A DNA stretch of 64,000 nucleotides from Weizmannia acidilactici. Lineage in GTDB: Bacteria > Bacillota > Bacilli > Bacillales > Bacillaceae_C. The stretch is taken from assembly GCF_008974225.1 (NCBI RefSeq), contig NZ_BKZR01000002.1:1-64000 (forward strand). The letters run 5' to 3'. Of the stretch, positions 7,076 to 17,086 are shown one piece after another. The notes beneath the pieces are model-generated. The model was not told the DNA's origin. It ran no database searches and was given only the letters and a program-made list of their open reading frames with translations. The translations under genes and the position numbers were made by a program. The number at the start of each line of letters is the position of its first letter. The stretch's first letter is position 1.

Positions 7076-9400
7076 ATGAAAACACAATCCGAATACACGG
7101 TTCCTTTGCTTCCTTTAAGGGGCATACTGGTGTATCCGTCGATGGTTTTGCATTTGGACGTCGGAAGGGACTACTCTGTCCAGGCTCTCGAAAAAGCCAT
7201 GATGAACAGCAGTGAAATTTTCATGACGACCCAAAAAGATGTTTCCATCGAAGAACCGAAGCAGGAAGACCTGTATCAAGTCGGAACGCTTACAAAAGTA
7301 AACCAAATGATGAAACTGCAGAACGGGACGATCCGTGTGCTTGTCGAAGGCATGCGACGCGCGAAGATTGTAAAGTTCCAAGATACCGGAACCTATTATT
7401 CCGTCTTTATTGAGACGTTTGATAAAAATTTTGAGCCTGACGCGGAAACGGAAGCGCTCATGCGGACGATGCTCGATCTTTTCAGCCAATATATTAACCA
7501 ATCGAAAAAAATTTCGAACGAGACGTTCGCAACTGTTTCGGATATGGAAGATGGGGGCAAGGCCGCCGATATCATCGCTTCCCACCTGCCGCTCCGCCTC
7601 CCGCAAAAACAGGAAATTCTTGAAACCATTGATGTAAAACAAAGAATGCGGAAATTGATCGAGCTGATTAAAAATGAGCAGGAAATTCTGAGCCTTGAAA
7701 GAGCGATCAGCAAGCAGGTAAAAAAATCAATGGAAAGAACACAAAAAGAATATTACTTGCGCGAACAAATGAAAGCCATCCAAAAAGAACTGGGCGATAA
7801 GGAAGGTAAAACGGCGGAAGTGCATGAACTGCGCGAGAAAATATTAAATGCCAATATGCCCGAGCATGTGGCAAATATGGCTTTTAAAGAACTGGATCGT
7901 TACGAAAAAATATCGGCAACTTCTTCTGAAAGCGGAGTGATCCGCAATTATCTGGATTGGCTTATTTCCCTGCCATGGTCGAATGCCACGGTCGATGACC
8001 TTGATATAGCCAAGGCCGAGAAAATTTTGAATGAAGACCATTACGGCCTCGAAAAAGTGAAGGAACGCGTTTTGGAATATTTGGCGGTGCAGCAGATCAC
8101 CCAGTCTATGAAAGGGCCGATCCTTTGTCTTGCAGGGCCTCCGGGGGTCGGGAAAACAAGCCTTGCGCGGTCGATTGCGAAGTCTTTAGGCCGGAAATTT
8201 GTCCGTGTTTCGCTCGGCGGCGTGAAGGATGAGTCGGAAATCCGCGGCCACCGCAGGACATATGTTGGCGCGATGCCGGGGCGGATGATCCAGGGGATGA
8301 AAAAAGCCGGCACCATCAATCCGGTTTTTTTGCTGGATGAAATCGATAAAATGTCCAGCGACTTCCGCGGCGACCCGTCGTCAGCATTGCTGGAGGTGCT
8401 CGACCCGGAGCAGAACCATTCATTCAGCGACCATTATATTGAAGAACCATATGATTTATCCAAAGTAATGTTTATCGCCACTGCCAATGATTTATCTACG
8501 ATCCCGGGGCCGTTGCGCGACCGGATGGAAATCATTTCAATTTCGGGCTATACGGAAATGGAAAAAATCGAAATCGCGAAAAACCATCTGCTGCCGAAAC
8601 AAATTAAGGAAAACGGCCTGAACCGCAACCAGTTGCGTGTAAATGCGGATGCGCTCCAGCTGATTGTGCGCCGCTATACACGCGAGGCGGGGGTCCGCAG
8701 TCTTGAACGGAAACTTGCGGCAATATGCAGGAAAACGGCGAAAATGATCGTGTCCGGCAAAAGAAAACGGGTGACGGTCACGGCCAAAAATTTGGAAGAC
8801 TTCCTCGGCAAACCGATTTTCCATTATGGGCAGGCGGAAATGGAAGACCAGATCGGTGTGGCAACCGGGCTTGCGTACACAGCGGCTGGCGGGGATACGC
8901 TGCAGATCGAAGTTTCGCTTTCCCCGGGGAAAGGAAAGCTTATGCTGACCGGAAAACTCGGGGATGTCATGAAAGAATCGGCCCAGACTGCCTTCAGCTT
9001 TGTGCGTTCAAAAGCGGAGGAGCTCGGGCTTCCGGACGATTTCCATGAAAAATACGATATCCATATTCATGTCCCGGAAGGCGCAGTGCCGAAGGACGGG
9101 CCATCAGCCGGCATTACGATCGCGACAGCGCTGATTTCTGCGCTCACGAAACATGCCGTCCATAAAGAAGTCGGGATGACCGGGGAAATTACGCTGCGCG
9201 GACGGGTTTTGCCGATCGGCGGCCTGAAAGAAAAATCGCTCGGCGCGCACAGGGCGGGGCTGAAAAAAATTATTATCCCGAAAGAAAACGAAAAAGATTT
9301 GGATGACATTCCGGAAAGCGTGCGCGGGGAATTGGCGTTTTATCCCGTCACGCATATGGATGAAGTGATCAAAATCGCCATAGTGGGTGAGGAACAATGA
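7076..9400 (+). CDS. lonA: LonA, ATP-dependent protease La
   Basis: 774 residues, the usual size. It degrades misfolded and regulatory proteins in the cytosol. Order: N-terminal LAN domain (1-200), coiled coil (about 205-260), AAA+ domain with GPPGVGKT near 355 and VFLLDEIDKM, then the peptidase domain with the DGPSAG serine near 678 and the GGLKEK lysine near 720. The stop overlaps the next start (ATGA), so ysxC is translationally coupled, as in B. subtilis. Confidence 0.97.
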   Translation: MKTQSEYTVPLLPLRGILVYPSMVLHLDVGRDYSVQALEKAMMNSSEIFMTTQKDVSIEEPKQEDLYQVGTLTKVNQMMKLQNGTIRVLVEGMRRAKIVKFQDTGTYYSVFIETFDKNFEPDAETEALMRTMLDLFSQYINQSKKISNETFATVSDMEDGGKAADIIASHLPLRLPQKQEILETIDVKQRMRKLIELIKNEQEILSLERAISKQVKKSMERTQKEYYLREQMKAIQKELGDKEGKTAEVHELREKILNANMPEHVANMAFKELDRYEKISATSSESGVIRNYLDWLISLPWSNATVDDLDIAKAEKILNEDHYGLEKVKERVLEYLAVQQITQSMKGPILCLAGPPGVGKTSLARSIAKSLGRKFVRVSLGGVKDESEIRGHRRTYVGAMPGRMIQGMKKAGTINPVFLLDEIDKMSSDFRGDPSSALLEVLDPEQNHSFSDHYIEEPYDLSKVMFIATANDLSTIPGPLRDRMEIISISGYTEMEKIEIAKNHLLPKQIKENGLNRNQLRVNADALQLIVRRYTREAGVRSLERKLAAICRKTAKMIVSGKRKRVTVTAKNLEDFLGKPIFHYGQAEMEDQIGVATGLAYTAAGGDTLQIEVSLSPGKGKLMLTGKLGDVMKESAQTAFSFVRSKAEELGLPDDFHEKYDIHIHVPEGAVPKDGPSAGITIATALISALTKHAVHKEVGMTGEITLRGRVLPIGGLKEKSLGAHRAGLKKIIIPKENEKDLDDIPESVRGELAFYPVTHMDEVIKIAIVGEEQ

Positions 9401-9990
9401 AAGTAAACGAGGCAGAACTTGTCATCAGCGCGGTGCGGCAGGAACAGTATCCGGATGGACATTTGCCGGAATTCGCGCTTGCGGGCCGGTCAAATGTGGG
9501 AAAATCTTCTTTTATCAATAAAATGATCAACCGTAAAGCATTGGCCCGCACATCTTCAAAGCCGGGGAAGACGCAGACGCTCAATTTTTATAAAATCGAA
9601 AACAGCTTATATTTTGTTGATGTTCCGGGTTATGGATTTGCTAAAGTTTCGAAAAAAGAGCGGGAAAAATGGGGAAATATGATCGAAACGTATATCACGA
9701 CAAGAAAGCAGCTCAAAGCGGTCATTTTAATTGTCGACCTCAGGCATCCCCCGACGAAAGCCGACCGCATGATGTACGATTTTTTAAAATATTACAAGGT
9801 GCCTTGCCTTGTTGTTGCGACGAAAGCCGATAAAATCCCGAAAGGAAAATGGGCAAGCCACTTAAAAACGGCCAGGGAAACATTGGAAATGGAAAAAGAG
9901 GACGAAATCATTTTATTTTCATCCGAAACAGGGGAAGGCAAAGACAAAGTCTGGGCTTCCTTAATGAAAAGAATGGACCGGCCCGAATAA
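9397..9990 (+). CDS. ysxC: YsxC (YihA/EngB family) ribosome-assembly GTPase
   Basis: 197 residues, a full-length essential GTPase needed for late 50S subunit assembly. Motifs in order: G1 GRSNVGKS near residue 29, G2 region KPGKTQTLNF, G3 DVPGYGFAKV, G4 TKADKIPKGKW, and G5 around SSETGEGKD. The start overlaps lonA by four bases. A strong bidirectional terminator follows. Confidence 0.97.
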   Translation: MKVNEAELVISAVRQEQYPDGHLPEFALAGRSNVGKSSFINKMINRKALARTSSKPGKTQTLNFYKIENSLYFVDVPGYGFAKVSKKEREKWGNMIETYITTRKQLKAVILIVDLRHPPTKADRMMYDFLKYYKVPCLVVATKADKIPKGKWASHLKTARETLEMEKEDEIILFSSETGEGKDKVWASLMKRMDRPE

Positions 9991-10026
9991 AAGCCCGGCT
10001 CCGGATTTTTCCGGGCCGGGCTTTTT
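9990..10026. terminator. Terminator between ysxC and the convergent gene
   Basis: AAAGCCCGGCTCCGGA pairs with TCCGGGCCGGGCTTT around a T-rich loop, with T-runs on both strands. It probably works for ysxC and for the minus-strand gene at 10058. Confidence 0.85.
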
Positions 10027-10057
10027 ACACCATCCGCTGCATATATTTTTGTATAGG

Positions 10058-10552
10058 CTAGCGCCTGCCTCTTTTTTTCACAAACAAAAGGTAAATGCCG
10101 ATCACAACAAGCACGGCGGGCCAAAAATTAACAAGCGAGGAAACATTGTTTTCCACTAGCCCGAACCAGCCCATCACTTTATTGGAAAACAACAGCACGA
10201 TGGAAAGGGTAAGAAACAGCAGCCCGTAAAAAATGCCGTCGCCGGTTTTTTGGGAGCGCAGCAAAAAGCCGAGGGCGATTACCAAAATAAAGACGCCGAT
10301 ATTGTCCGGCCAGATGGAGATTTTTCCGGCCAGATGGAATTGGAGGCCGAACCCGACCAAAATGACGCCCGGCAAAATCGATTCGCCGTCACGGCCCCAG
10401 TACCCTTCGCCCAAAAAGGCAAGCCCGACAATGATCAGCAAAGTCGGCCATGTAAAAAAATCTTTCAATCCGCTAATATCAAAGCGTTGCAAATAAAAAT
10501 ACAAACCAAATCCGATCAAAATAATGGCGGGAAAAATTTTACGGCTCTTCAA
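10058..10552 (-). CDS. LiaF-like transmembrane-domain protein (DUF5668-type)
   Basis: 164 residues, almost entirely hydrophobic, with paired short helices separated by Gly and Trp-Pro turns (FTWPTLLIIVGLAFL, NFWPAVLVVIGIYLLF). This repeated WP...(I/V)G pattern is typical of the N-terminal membrane domain of LiaF-type proteins; the C-terminal soluble LiaF domain is absent. The start is a TTG with an AAGGAAAGAAGTG region upstream. It is the only minus-strand gene between ysxC and hemA. Function unknown; a sensing or envelope-stress role would be a guess. Confidence 0.7.
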   Translation of the reverse strand: MKSRKIFPAIILIGFGLYFYLQRFDISGLKDFFTWPTLLIIVGLAFLGEGYWGRDGESILPGVILVGFGLQFHLAGKISIWPDNIGVFILVIALGFLLRSQKTGDGIFYGLLFLTLSIVLLFSNKVMGWFGLVENNVSSLVNFWPAVLVVIGIYLLFVKKRGRR

Positions 10553-10744
10553 TGGACCACACTTCTTTCCTTAAATCTAGTTGCTTGATATCAAGGCTTA
10601 TTTCTGATAATTTTACAAGTGGGCAGACGTTTTTCCTATGTAAAAAGGGAAAAAATCGTGTTTATCTTTTCTAATGATACCATAGACCGAACGTGAATCC
10701 TATGCATTTCGCTAGAATGAAATTGGGGGTGCCTAAGGGTAGAA

Positions 10745-12076
10745 ATGAGAATACTTACAGTCGGCTTAAATTATAAATCAGCGCCTGTAGAAATCCGCGA
10801 ACGCCTCTCTTTCTATGAAGCGGATCTGGCGGAGGCCATGCTCGCGCTGCAGAAGAAGAAAAGCATCTTGGAAAATGTCATCGTTTCAACCTGCAACCGT
10901 ACGGAAATATACGCAGTAGCAGACCAGGCGCATACCGGCCGTTATTATATAAAAGATTTTCTTTCACAATGGTTCCAAATAGAAAAAGAAGAATTTGCAC
11001 CTTATTTGTTTGTTTACGAAGACAATGAAGCCATCGAACATTTGTGCAAAGTGATCTGCGGGCTTGATTCGATGGTGCTCGGCGAAACGCAGATCCTCGG
11101 GCAGGTAAGGGACAGCTTTCTACTTGCTCAGCAGTCGAAAACAACGGGGACGATCTTTAACCGTTTATTTAAAGATGCGGTAACACTTGCAAAAAAAGCG
11201 CACACCGAAACCGAAATTGCTTCCAATGCCGTTTCGGTGAGCTATGCGGCTGTGGAGCTCGCAAAAAAAATTTTTGGCAGCATGTCCGATAAGCAGGTTT
11301 TGATCATCGGCGCAGGAAAAATGGGTGAACTTGCCGCTGAAAACATCCTTGGGAGCGGCGCAACCAATATTACGGTTATCAACCGCACGTACGAAAAAGC
11401 GGAAAAACTTGCCCAACGTTTCCACGGCAAAGCGTTTGGATTGTCCGCCCTCGATACGGAGCTTGTCTCTGCTGATATAGTCATTACGTCCACTTCGGCA
11501 AAAGATTATGTTCTTACCGCAGAAATGCTGAGAAGTGCGGAAATGAAACGGAACGGCCGCCCGCTCCTTTTGGTTGATATTGCCGTGCCGCGCGATATTG
11601 ACCCGCAGGCAGGCCGGCTTGAATCGGTCTTTCTGTACGACATCGACGATTTGGAAGGCATTGTCGAGGCGAACTTAAAAGAACGGGAAAAAGCCGCCCG
11701 GCAGATTATGGGCATGATCTCAGATACTGTTGTAGCCTTTAATGAATGGGTGAATATGCTGGGTGTCGTGCCAATTATAACAGCGCTCCGCGAAAAAGCG
11801 CTCACCATCCAGGCGGAAACGATGAAAAGCATTGAACGGAAACTGCCGGATTTATCGGAGCGCGAACGGAAGTTGATCAGCAAACATACGAAGAGCATCA
11901 TTAACCAAATGCTGAAAGACCCGATCCTGCAGGCGAAAGAAATGGCGGGTGGGCCTGATGCGGCACGGAACCTCGAACTGTTCAAAAAAATCTTTAACCT
12001 GGAAGAAAAGGAAACAGCGGATGCTTCGCCCGAAAAACCAATGCAGCAAGCTTTCCGCCCTTCCTTTTCTAATTAA
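10745..12076 (+). CDS. hemA: Glutamyl-tRNA reductase
   Basis: 443 residues. It reduces the glutamyl group of Glu-tRNA to glutamate-1-semialdehyde, the first committed step of C5 tetrapyrrole synthesis. The catalytic Cys50 lies in STCNRTEIY. GLDSMVLGETQILGQV is the substrate-domain signature. The NADPH-binding fold has VLIIGAGKMGELAA near 180-195, and a dimerisation helix lies at the C terminus. The weak ribosome site AAGGGTAG precedes ATG 10745. First gene of hemAXCDBL; the 190-base upstream region has no clear -35/-10 pair. Confidence 0.97.
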   Translation: MRILTVGLNYKSAPVEIRERLSFYEADLAEAMLALQKKKSILENVIVSTCNRTEIYAVADQAHTGRYYIKDFLSQWFQIEKEEFAPYLFVYEDNEAIEHLCKVICGLDSMVLGETQILGQVRDSFLLAQQSKTTGTIFNRLFKDAVTLAKKAHTETEIASNAVSVSYAAVELAKKIFGSMSDKQVLIIGAGKMGELAAENILGSGATNITVINRTYEKAEKLAQRFHGKAFGLSALDTELVSADIVITSTSAKDYVLTAEMLRSAEMKRNGRPLLLVDIAVPRDIDPQAGRLESVFLYDIDDLEGIVEANLKEREKAARQIMGMISDTVVAFNEWVNMLGVVPIITALREKALTIQAETMKSIERKLPDLSERERKLISKHTKSIINQMLKDPILQAKEMAGGPDAARNLELFKKIFNLEEKETADASPEKPMQQAFRPSFSN

Positions 12077-12091
12077 CCGGAGCAGCCTGCA

Positions 12092-12919
12092 ATGTATGCC
12101 GTTTGGATGGCAAGGCTGCATGAAGGTATGATTCTGCTCTATGCAGCCAGCATTTTATTATATTTTTTGGATTTTCTCCATCAAAACCGGAAGGCCAATC
12201 ACATCGCCTTCCGCTTCCTTTCGATTGTCTGGGCACTGCAAACCGTCTTTTTATGGTTGTACGTGGCCCACACCGGCCGGTTTCCGGTGTTGACATTGTC
12301 GGAAGGGCTTTATTTTTATGCATGGGTGCTGTTATCACTGTCACTGGCCTTGAACCGCCTGCTTCGCATCGATTTTACAGTATTTTTTACGAACGTGATC
12401 GGATTTTTTGTCATGACGGTCCATGCCTTTGCTCCTGAACAGGTGGCGTCGGGCACGGGGGAGAGGATGGTGTCGGAGCTTTTGTTGATGCATATTACGA
12501 TGGCCATTATCTCCTATGTGCTTTTTTCCTTATCTTTTGTTTTTTCCGTGTTGTATTTATTACAATATAAGTGGCTGAAAGAAAAAAAGTGGGGGCACCG
12601 TTTATGGCGGCTGCAGGATCTTCCGAAACTGGAGAAACTGGCGAAAATGATGAATGCAATCGCGGTGCCGATGCTTTTGCTCGGGCTAATATTAGGGCTG
12701 CAATGGGCTTATTTAAAACTCCCGGGCATCCATTGGTTTGATCCGAAAATTGTCGGTTCATTTGCCGTACTGATCGTTTACAGTATTCTTTTGTACGCCG
12801 GGGAAAGCCGCCGCATTTTCGGGAAAAAGCTCGCTTACTGGAATACTGCGGCTTTTTTGATCGTATTGATTAACTTTTTCCTCATCACGGGATTATCGGA
12901 TTTTCATTTGTATTTTTAG
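12092..12919 (+). CDS. hemX: HemX, CcsA-like membrane protein regulating HemA
   Basis: 275 residues with about eight transmembrane helices. It belongs to the cytochrome c assembly (CcsA/HemX) family. In B. subtilis HemX lowers the amount of HemA. It sits between hemA and hemC as expected, 15 bases after hemA. The chosen start MYAVWMARLHEG has GGAG nine bases upstream; ATG 12107 is an alternative. Confidence 0.9.
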   Translation: MYAVWMARLHEGMILLYAASILLYFLDFLHQNRKANHIAFRFLSIVWALQTVFLWLYVAHTGRFPVLTLSEGLYFYAWVLLSLSLALNRLLRIDFTVFFTNVIGFFVMTVHAFAPEQVASGTGERMVSELLLMHITMAIISYVLFSLSFVFSVLYLLQYKWLKEKKWGHRLWRLQDLPKLEKLAKMMNAIAVPMLLLGLILGLQWAYLKLPGIHWFDPKIVGSFAVLIVYSILLYAGESRRIFGKKLAYWNTAAFLIVLINFFLITGLSDFHLYF

Positions 12920-12932
12920 GAGGCATCGCTGG

Positions 12933-13865
12933 ATGAGAACAATTGTGGTAGGGTCACGCCGGAGTAAGCTTGCCCTGACGCAGACAAAATGGGTGGTGGC
13001 GCAGCTTGAGCGGCTCGGGCTCCCTTTCCGCTTCGAAATCAGAGAAATCGTGACAAAAGGCGATAAAGTGCTTGATGTCACGCTATCGAAAGTCGGTGGA
13101 AAGGGCCTTTTTGTCAAAGAAATTGAAGAAGCCATGCTGAAAAAAGAAATTGATATGGCTGTACATAGCATGAAAGATGTGCCGGCTGTGCTGCCGGACG
13201 GGCTTGTGGTCGGCTGTATACCGGAGCGCGAAGATTACCGGGACGCTTTTGTTTCAAAAAATGGTGTAAAATTTGCTGATCTGCCCAAAGGTGCGAAAGT
13301 GGGGACAAGCAGCCTGCGCCGCGGCGCCCAGCTGCTTGCTGCAAGAAACGACATTGAAATCAAATGGATCCGCGGCAACATCGACACAAGGCTTGAAAAA
13401 TTAAAAAACGGAGATTATGATGCGATTATTCTTGCCGCAGCAGGCTTAAAACGGATGGGCTGGAGCAGTGATGTTGTCACTGAATTCCTTGAGCCGGAAA
13501 CTTGCCTGCCTGCAATCGGGCAGGGGGCTTTGGCGGTGGAGTGCCGCGCCGATGACAAAGAGCTGCTTGATGCGCTGGCAAAATTGAACAGCGAAGAGAC
13601 GGAAGAAACGGTTCGGGCCGAGCGTGTATTCCTTGATAAGATGGAAGGCGGATGCCAAGTGCCGATTGCGGGGCTGGCCAAGAAAACGGAAGGCGGCATT
13701 TCCCTTACTGCACTTGTTGCGTCCCCTGACGGAAAAACAGTTTACAAAGAGACTGTCACGGCCGGCGACCCGGTTACAGCCGGGGAGCAGGCGGCGGAAA
13801 TTTTAAGCAGGCGGGGTGCAAAGGCATTAATTGAGCGTGTGAAAACGGAGCTTGAAGAATCATGA
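12933..13865 (+). CDS. hemC: Porphobilinogen deaminase (hydroxymethylbilane synthase)
   Basis: 310 residues. It joins four porphobilinogens into hydroxymethylbilane. The cofactor-attachment cysteine lies in EGGCQVPIAG near residue 240. The N-terminal VGSRRSKLALTQT and the SLRRGAQLLA and IRGNIDTRL arginine clusters that hold the growing chain are present. AGGAGG precedes the ATG. It overlaps hemD by four bases, indicating coupled translation. Confidence 0.97.
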   Translation: MRTIVVGSRRSKLALTQTKWVVAQLERLGLPFRFEIREIVTKGDKVLDVTLSKVGGKGLFVKEIEEAMLKKEIDMAVHSMKDVPAVLPDGLVVGCIPEREDYRDAFVSKNGVKFADLPKGAKVGTSSLRRGAQLLAARNDIEIKWIRGNIDTRLEKLKNGDYDAIILAAAGLKRMGWSSDVVTEFLEPETCLPAIGQGALAVECRADDKELLDALAKLNSEETEETVRAERVFLDKMEGGCQVPIAGLAKKTEGGISLTALVASPDGKTVYKETVTAGDPVTAGEQAAEILSRRGAKALIERVKTELEES

Positions 13866-14644
13866 ACACGAACGGCCCTTTGAGCGGAAAAAGGATTCTC
13901 ATTACAAGGGGCGGAAAAGAAGGCGAAAGGCTGGCTGCACAAATTGAAGCGCTCGGGGGAAAAGCCTTTGTCGTCCCGATGATCGCTTTCCGCGCTTACG
14001 AAGACCCGAATGCGCACGAATATTTAAAGAAGCTGCCGGAATACGACTGGGCGGTGTTTACGAGCAAAAACGGCGTCCAATACTTTTTGGAGCAATGCAG
14101 CAAATCCGGCATTTCATGTGACCGCCTGTACATAAACTGGGCGGCTGTCGGGAAAAAGACAGCCGCTTATATGGACAAATGCGGATTGAAAGCATCTTTT
14201 ACACCTTCAAAGTATACTGCGAAAGACTTTGCTGCCGCGTTTTTAAGCAGCGGGCATTCCTTAAAGCGCGTGCTGCTCCCAAAAGGAAATTTGGCAAGTT
14301 CCGAAATTGCAGATTCGCTCAAGAAAAGCGGTATAATAGTAGATGAATGGATCGTTTACGAGACTTATCTGCCGCCGGAAAGCAGGGAGAAGCTTCTTGA
14401 GGTGCTGAAGTGGGAAAATATTGATTTTGCGCTTTTTGCAAGCCCGTCCGCTTTCCGCCATTTTAAAGCGGTGATTGATGCTTCAGGCATTGACCACGCT
14501 GCCCAAAGGATCAAAATGGCTGCGATCGGGCCCGTGACGAAAAGCGCGGTCGAAGAAGCTGGTTTTACGGTGCAGGTCAGCCCGGATGAATATACGATGC
14601 CGGCGATGCTTTCTGCATTATGCCAATATGTTACGAGAGTTTAG
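13862..14644 (+). CDS. hemD: Uroporphyrinogen-III synthase
   Basis: 260 residues. It cyclises hydroxymethylbilane with inversion of ring D. The family is poorly conserved, but the two-lobe pattern is visible: ILITRGGKEGERLAAQIEALGG, then DWAVFTSKNGVQYFL, ALFASPSAFRHF and AAIGPVTKSAVEEAG. It starts inside the hemC stop (ATGA) and ends 11 bases before hemB. Confidence 0.94.
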   Translation: MNTNGPLSGKRILITRGGKEGERLAAQIEALGGKAFVVPMIAFRAYEDPNAHEYLKKLPEYDWAVFTSKNGVQYFLEQCSKSGISCDRLYINWAAVGKKTAAYMDKCGLKASFTPSKYTAKDFAAAFLSSGHSLKRVLLPKGNLASSEIADSLKKSGIIVDEWIVYETYLPPESREKLLEVLKWENIDFALFASPSAFRHFKAVIDASGIDHAAQRIKMAAIGPVTKSAVEEAGFTVQVSPDEYTMPAMLSALCQYVTRV

Positions 14645-14655
14645 GAGGAAAAAAC

Positions 14656-15633
14656 ATGTCAGATTTACAATTTGCACGCCACCGGAGGCTTCGCCAAAGT
14701 GCAAATATGCGGGCAATGGTGCGCGAAACAAATATTACGGTAAATGATTTGATTTATCCGATTTTTGCGGTGGAAGGCGAAAATATTAAAAATGAAATTT
14801 CATCGATGCCGGGCGCGTACCATTGGTCATTGGACCGCCTGCACGAAGTCATGGATGAAGTCGTGTCCCTCGGCATTAAGTCCGTTATTTTGTTCGGTGT
14901 TCCGGCTCATAAAGATGCTACCGGTTCGGAAGCTTACCATGACCACGGGATCGTCCAGGAAGCCATCCGTTTGATTAAGAAAAATTATCCGGATATCATT
15001 GTCATCGCAGATACATGTCTGTGCGAATACACTGACCACGGCCACTGCGGGGTCGTCGAAGGCGGAAAAATTTTAAACGATCCGAGCCTTGACCTCTTGG
15101 CAAAAACGGCGGTCAGCCAGGCAAAAGCCGGAGCCGATATCATCGCGCCGTCCAATATGATGGACGGGTTTGTCGCCGCGATCCGAAAAGGCCTGGATGA
15201 AGCAGGATATGAAGATGTGCCGATCATGAGCTATGCAGTCAAATATGCTTCCGCTTTTTACGGGCCGTTCCGTGAAGCTGCAGACAGCGCGCCTGCATTC
15301 GGGGACCGGAAAACGTACCAGATGGACCCGGCCAACCGCCTCGAAGCATTGCGCGAAGCCCAGTCCGATGTGGAAGAAGGCGCAGATTTCCTGATCGTGA
15401 AGCCGACCCTCTCCTATCTGGACATTGTCCGCGATGTCCGCAATGAATTCCGCCTGCCGGTCGTCGGGTATAATGTCAGCGGGGAATATTCCATGGTGAA
15501 AGGCGCTGCGCTGAACGGATGGATTGACGAAAAAGCGGTCGTCCTGGAAATGATCACAAGCATGAAACGTGCCGGCTGCGATCTCATTATTACTTATTTT
15601 GCATTGGACATTGCCCGCTGGCTGGCGGAATAA
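14656..15633 (+). CDS. hemB: Delta-aminolevulinic acid dehydratase (porphobilinogen synthase)
   Basis: 325 residues. It condenses two aminolevulinates to porphobilinogen. The zinc-type cysteine motif DTCLCEYTDHGHCG marks it as a zinc-dependent form. The two active-site lysines lie in SYAVKYASAFYGPFR and LIVKPTLSYLDI. The frame is open further upstream, but TTAGGAGGAAAAAAC sets the ATG at 14656. Confidence 0.97.
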   Translation: MSDLQFARHRRLRQSANMRAMVRETNITVNDLIYPIFAVEGENIKNEISSMPGAYHWSLDRLHEVMDEVVSLGIKSVILFGVPAHKDATGSEAYHDHGIVQEAIRLIKKNYPDIIVIADTCLCEYTDHGHCGVVEGGKILNDPSLDLLAKTAVSQAKAGADIIAPSNMMDGFVAAIRKGLDEAGYEDVPIMSYAVKYASAFYGPFREAADSAPAFGDRKTYQMDPANRLEALREAQSDVEEGADFLIVKPTLSYLDIVRDVRNEFRLPVVGYNVSGEYSMVKGAALNGWIDEKAVVLEMITSMKRAGCDLIITYFALDIARWLAE

Positions 15634-15656
15634 GCCGAATGATTGGAGGTTAAAGC

Positions 15657-16946
15657 ATGCGCTCTTATGAAAAATCAATCGAAGCATATAAAGAAGCGGT
15701 CACATTGATGCCGGGCGGGGTCAATAGCCCTGTGCGCGCATTTAAAGCGGTTGGCATGAACCCGATTTTTATGGACTATGGCAAGGGCTCGAAAATTTAC
15801 GATATTGACGGAAACGAATATATCGATTACGTTTTGTCGTGGGGGCCGCTCATCCTTGGCCATGCAAATGACCGGGTTGTGGATGCATTGAAAAAAACGG
15901 CTGAAAAAGGGACGAGTTTCGGTACGCCAACCCTGATGGAAAATAAGCTGGCAGCGCTTGTGAAGGAACGCGTGCCGTCTATTGAAATCGTCCGCATGGT
16001 GTCATCCGGTACGGAAGCGACGATGAGTGCGCTGCGTCTGGCAAGGGGATATACGGGGCGCAATAAAATTTTAAAATTCGAGGGCAGTTACCACGGCCAC
16101 GGCGACTCGCTTTTGATCAAAGCGGGATCGGGTGTTGCGACATTGGGTCTGCCGGACAGCCCGGGCGTCCCGCTCGGCATCGCGCAAAATACGATTGCGG
16201 TCGCCTATAACGACCTGGAAGCTGTTCGGGCGGCATTCGAACAATACGGCGAAGACATCGCATGCGTCATTGTCGAGCCGGTTGCCGGCAATATGGGCGT
16301 TGTTCCGCCGAAAAAGGGCTTTTTGAAAGGTCTGCGTGAAGTAACAAAGGAATACGGCGCCCTTTTGATTTTTGATGAAGTGATGACCGGCTTCCGTGTG
16401 GATTACAACTGCGCGCAAGGGTATTTTGATGTCACGCCAGATTTGACATGCCTTGGAAAAGTCATCGGCGGCGGTCTCCCGGTCGGTGCGTTCGGCGGCA
16501 GGGCGGACATTATGGAAAAAATCGCCCCGACAGGTCCTGTTTACCAGGCTGGAACGCTTTCCGGGAACCCGCTTGCGATGACGGCGGGCTATGAAACATT
16601 GCGGCAATTGACGCCTGAAACCTATAAGGAATTCATCCGCAAGGCGGACCGGCTTGAAGCGGGTTTCCATGAGGCTGCATTGAAATATGAAATTCCGCAT
16701 ACATTCAATCGTGCAGGTTCCATGATCGGCGTCTTTTTTACAAATGAAGAAGTGTATAACTTTGAAACGGCAAGAACATCAGATCTTGATTTGTTTGCAA
16801 AATATTACCGCGGCATGGCAGAAAACGGCGTCTTTTTGCCGCCTTCCCAGTTTGAAGGGATCTTCCTTTCCGCGGCGCATTCGGATGAAGACATCGACCG
16901 CACTATTGAAGCGGTGGAAAAAACATTTAAGGCGATCCGCGGGTAG
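15657..16946 (+). CDS. hemL: Glutamate-1-semialdehyde 2,1-aminomutase
   Basis: 429 residues. A PLP-dependent class III aminotransferase that turns glutamate-1-semialdehyde into aminolevulinate. The PLP lysine is in CLGKVIGGGLPVGAFGG. MPGGVNSPVRAFK at the N terminus and SSGTEATMSALRLAR (phosphate site) are typical. GGAGGTTAAAGC gives the start. Last gene of the hem operon; a strong terminator follows. Confidence 0.97.
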   Translation: MRSYEKSIEAYKEAVTLMPGGVNSPVRAFKAVGMNPIFMDYGKGSKIYDIDGNEYIDYVLSWGPLILGHANDRVVDALKKTAEKGTSFGTPTLMENKLAALVKERVPSIEIVRMVSSGTEATMSALRLARGYTGRNKILKFEGSYHGHGDSLLIKAGSGVATLGLPDSPGVPLGIAQNTIAVAYNDLEAVRAAFEQYGEDIACVIVEPVAGNMGVVPPKKGFLKGLREVTKEYGALLIFDEVMTGFRVDYNCAQGYFDVTPDLTCLGKVIGGGLPVGAFGGRADIMEKIAPTGPVYQAGTLSGNPLAMTAGYETLRQLTPETYKEFIRKADRLEAGFHEAALKYEIPHTFNRAGSMIGVFFTNEEVYNFETARTSDLDLFAKYYRGMAENGVFLPPSQFEGIFLSAAHSDEDIDRTIEAVEKTFKAIRG

Positions 16947-16960
16947 ATCTCCGTTTCCAG

Positions 16961-17000
16961 AAACCGGCAAATCCAAAGTCTTGGATTTGCCGGTTTTTTT
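16961..17000 (+). terminator. Terminator of the hemAXCDBL operon
   Basis: AAACCGGCAAATCCAA (16961-16976) pairs with TTGGATTTGCCGGTTT (16981-16996), followed by T. Confidence 0.9.
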
Positions 17001-17004
17001 ACAA

Positions 17005-17033
17005 TCATAATTTTCCTTTTTCTTTCATACAGT
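17005..17033 (+). promoter_or_regulatory. Mother-cell SigE-type promoter of spoVID
   Basis: TCATAAT (17005-17011) matches the SigE -35 KMATATT at six of seven positions. After 14 bp, CATACAGT (17026-17033) matches the -10 CATACAAT at seven of eight. B. subtilis spoVID is a SigE gene. Confidence 0.6.
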
Positions 17034-17086
17034 GTAAATGACATATTGCAAGACGGTTATGGAGGAATCGAAGGGAGGAACCCAAT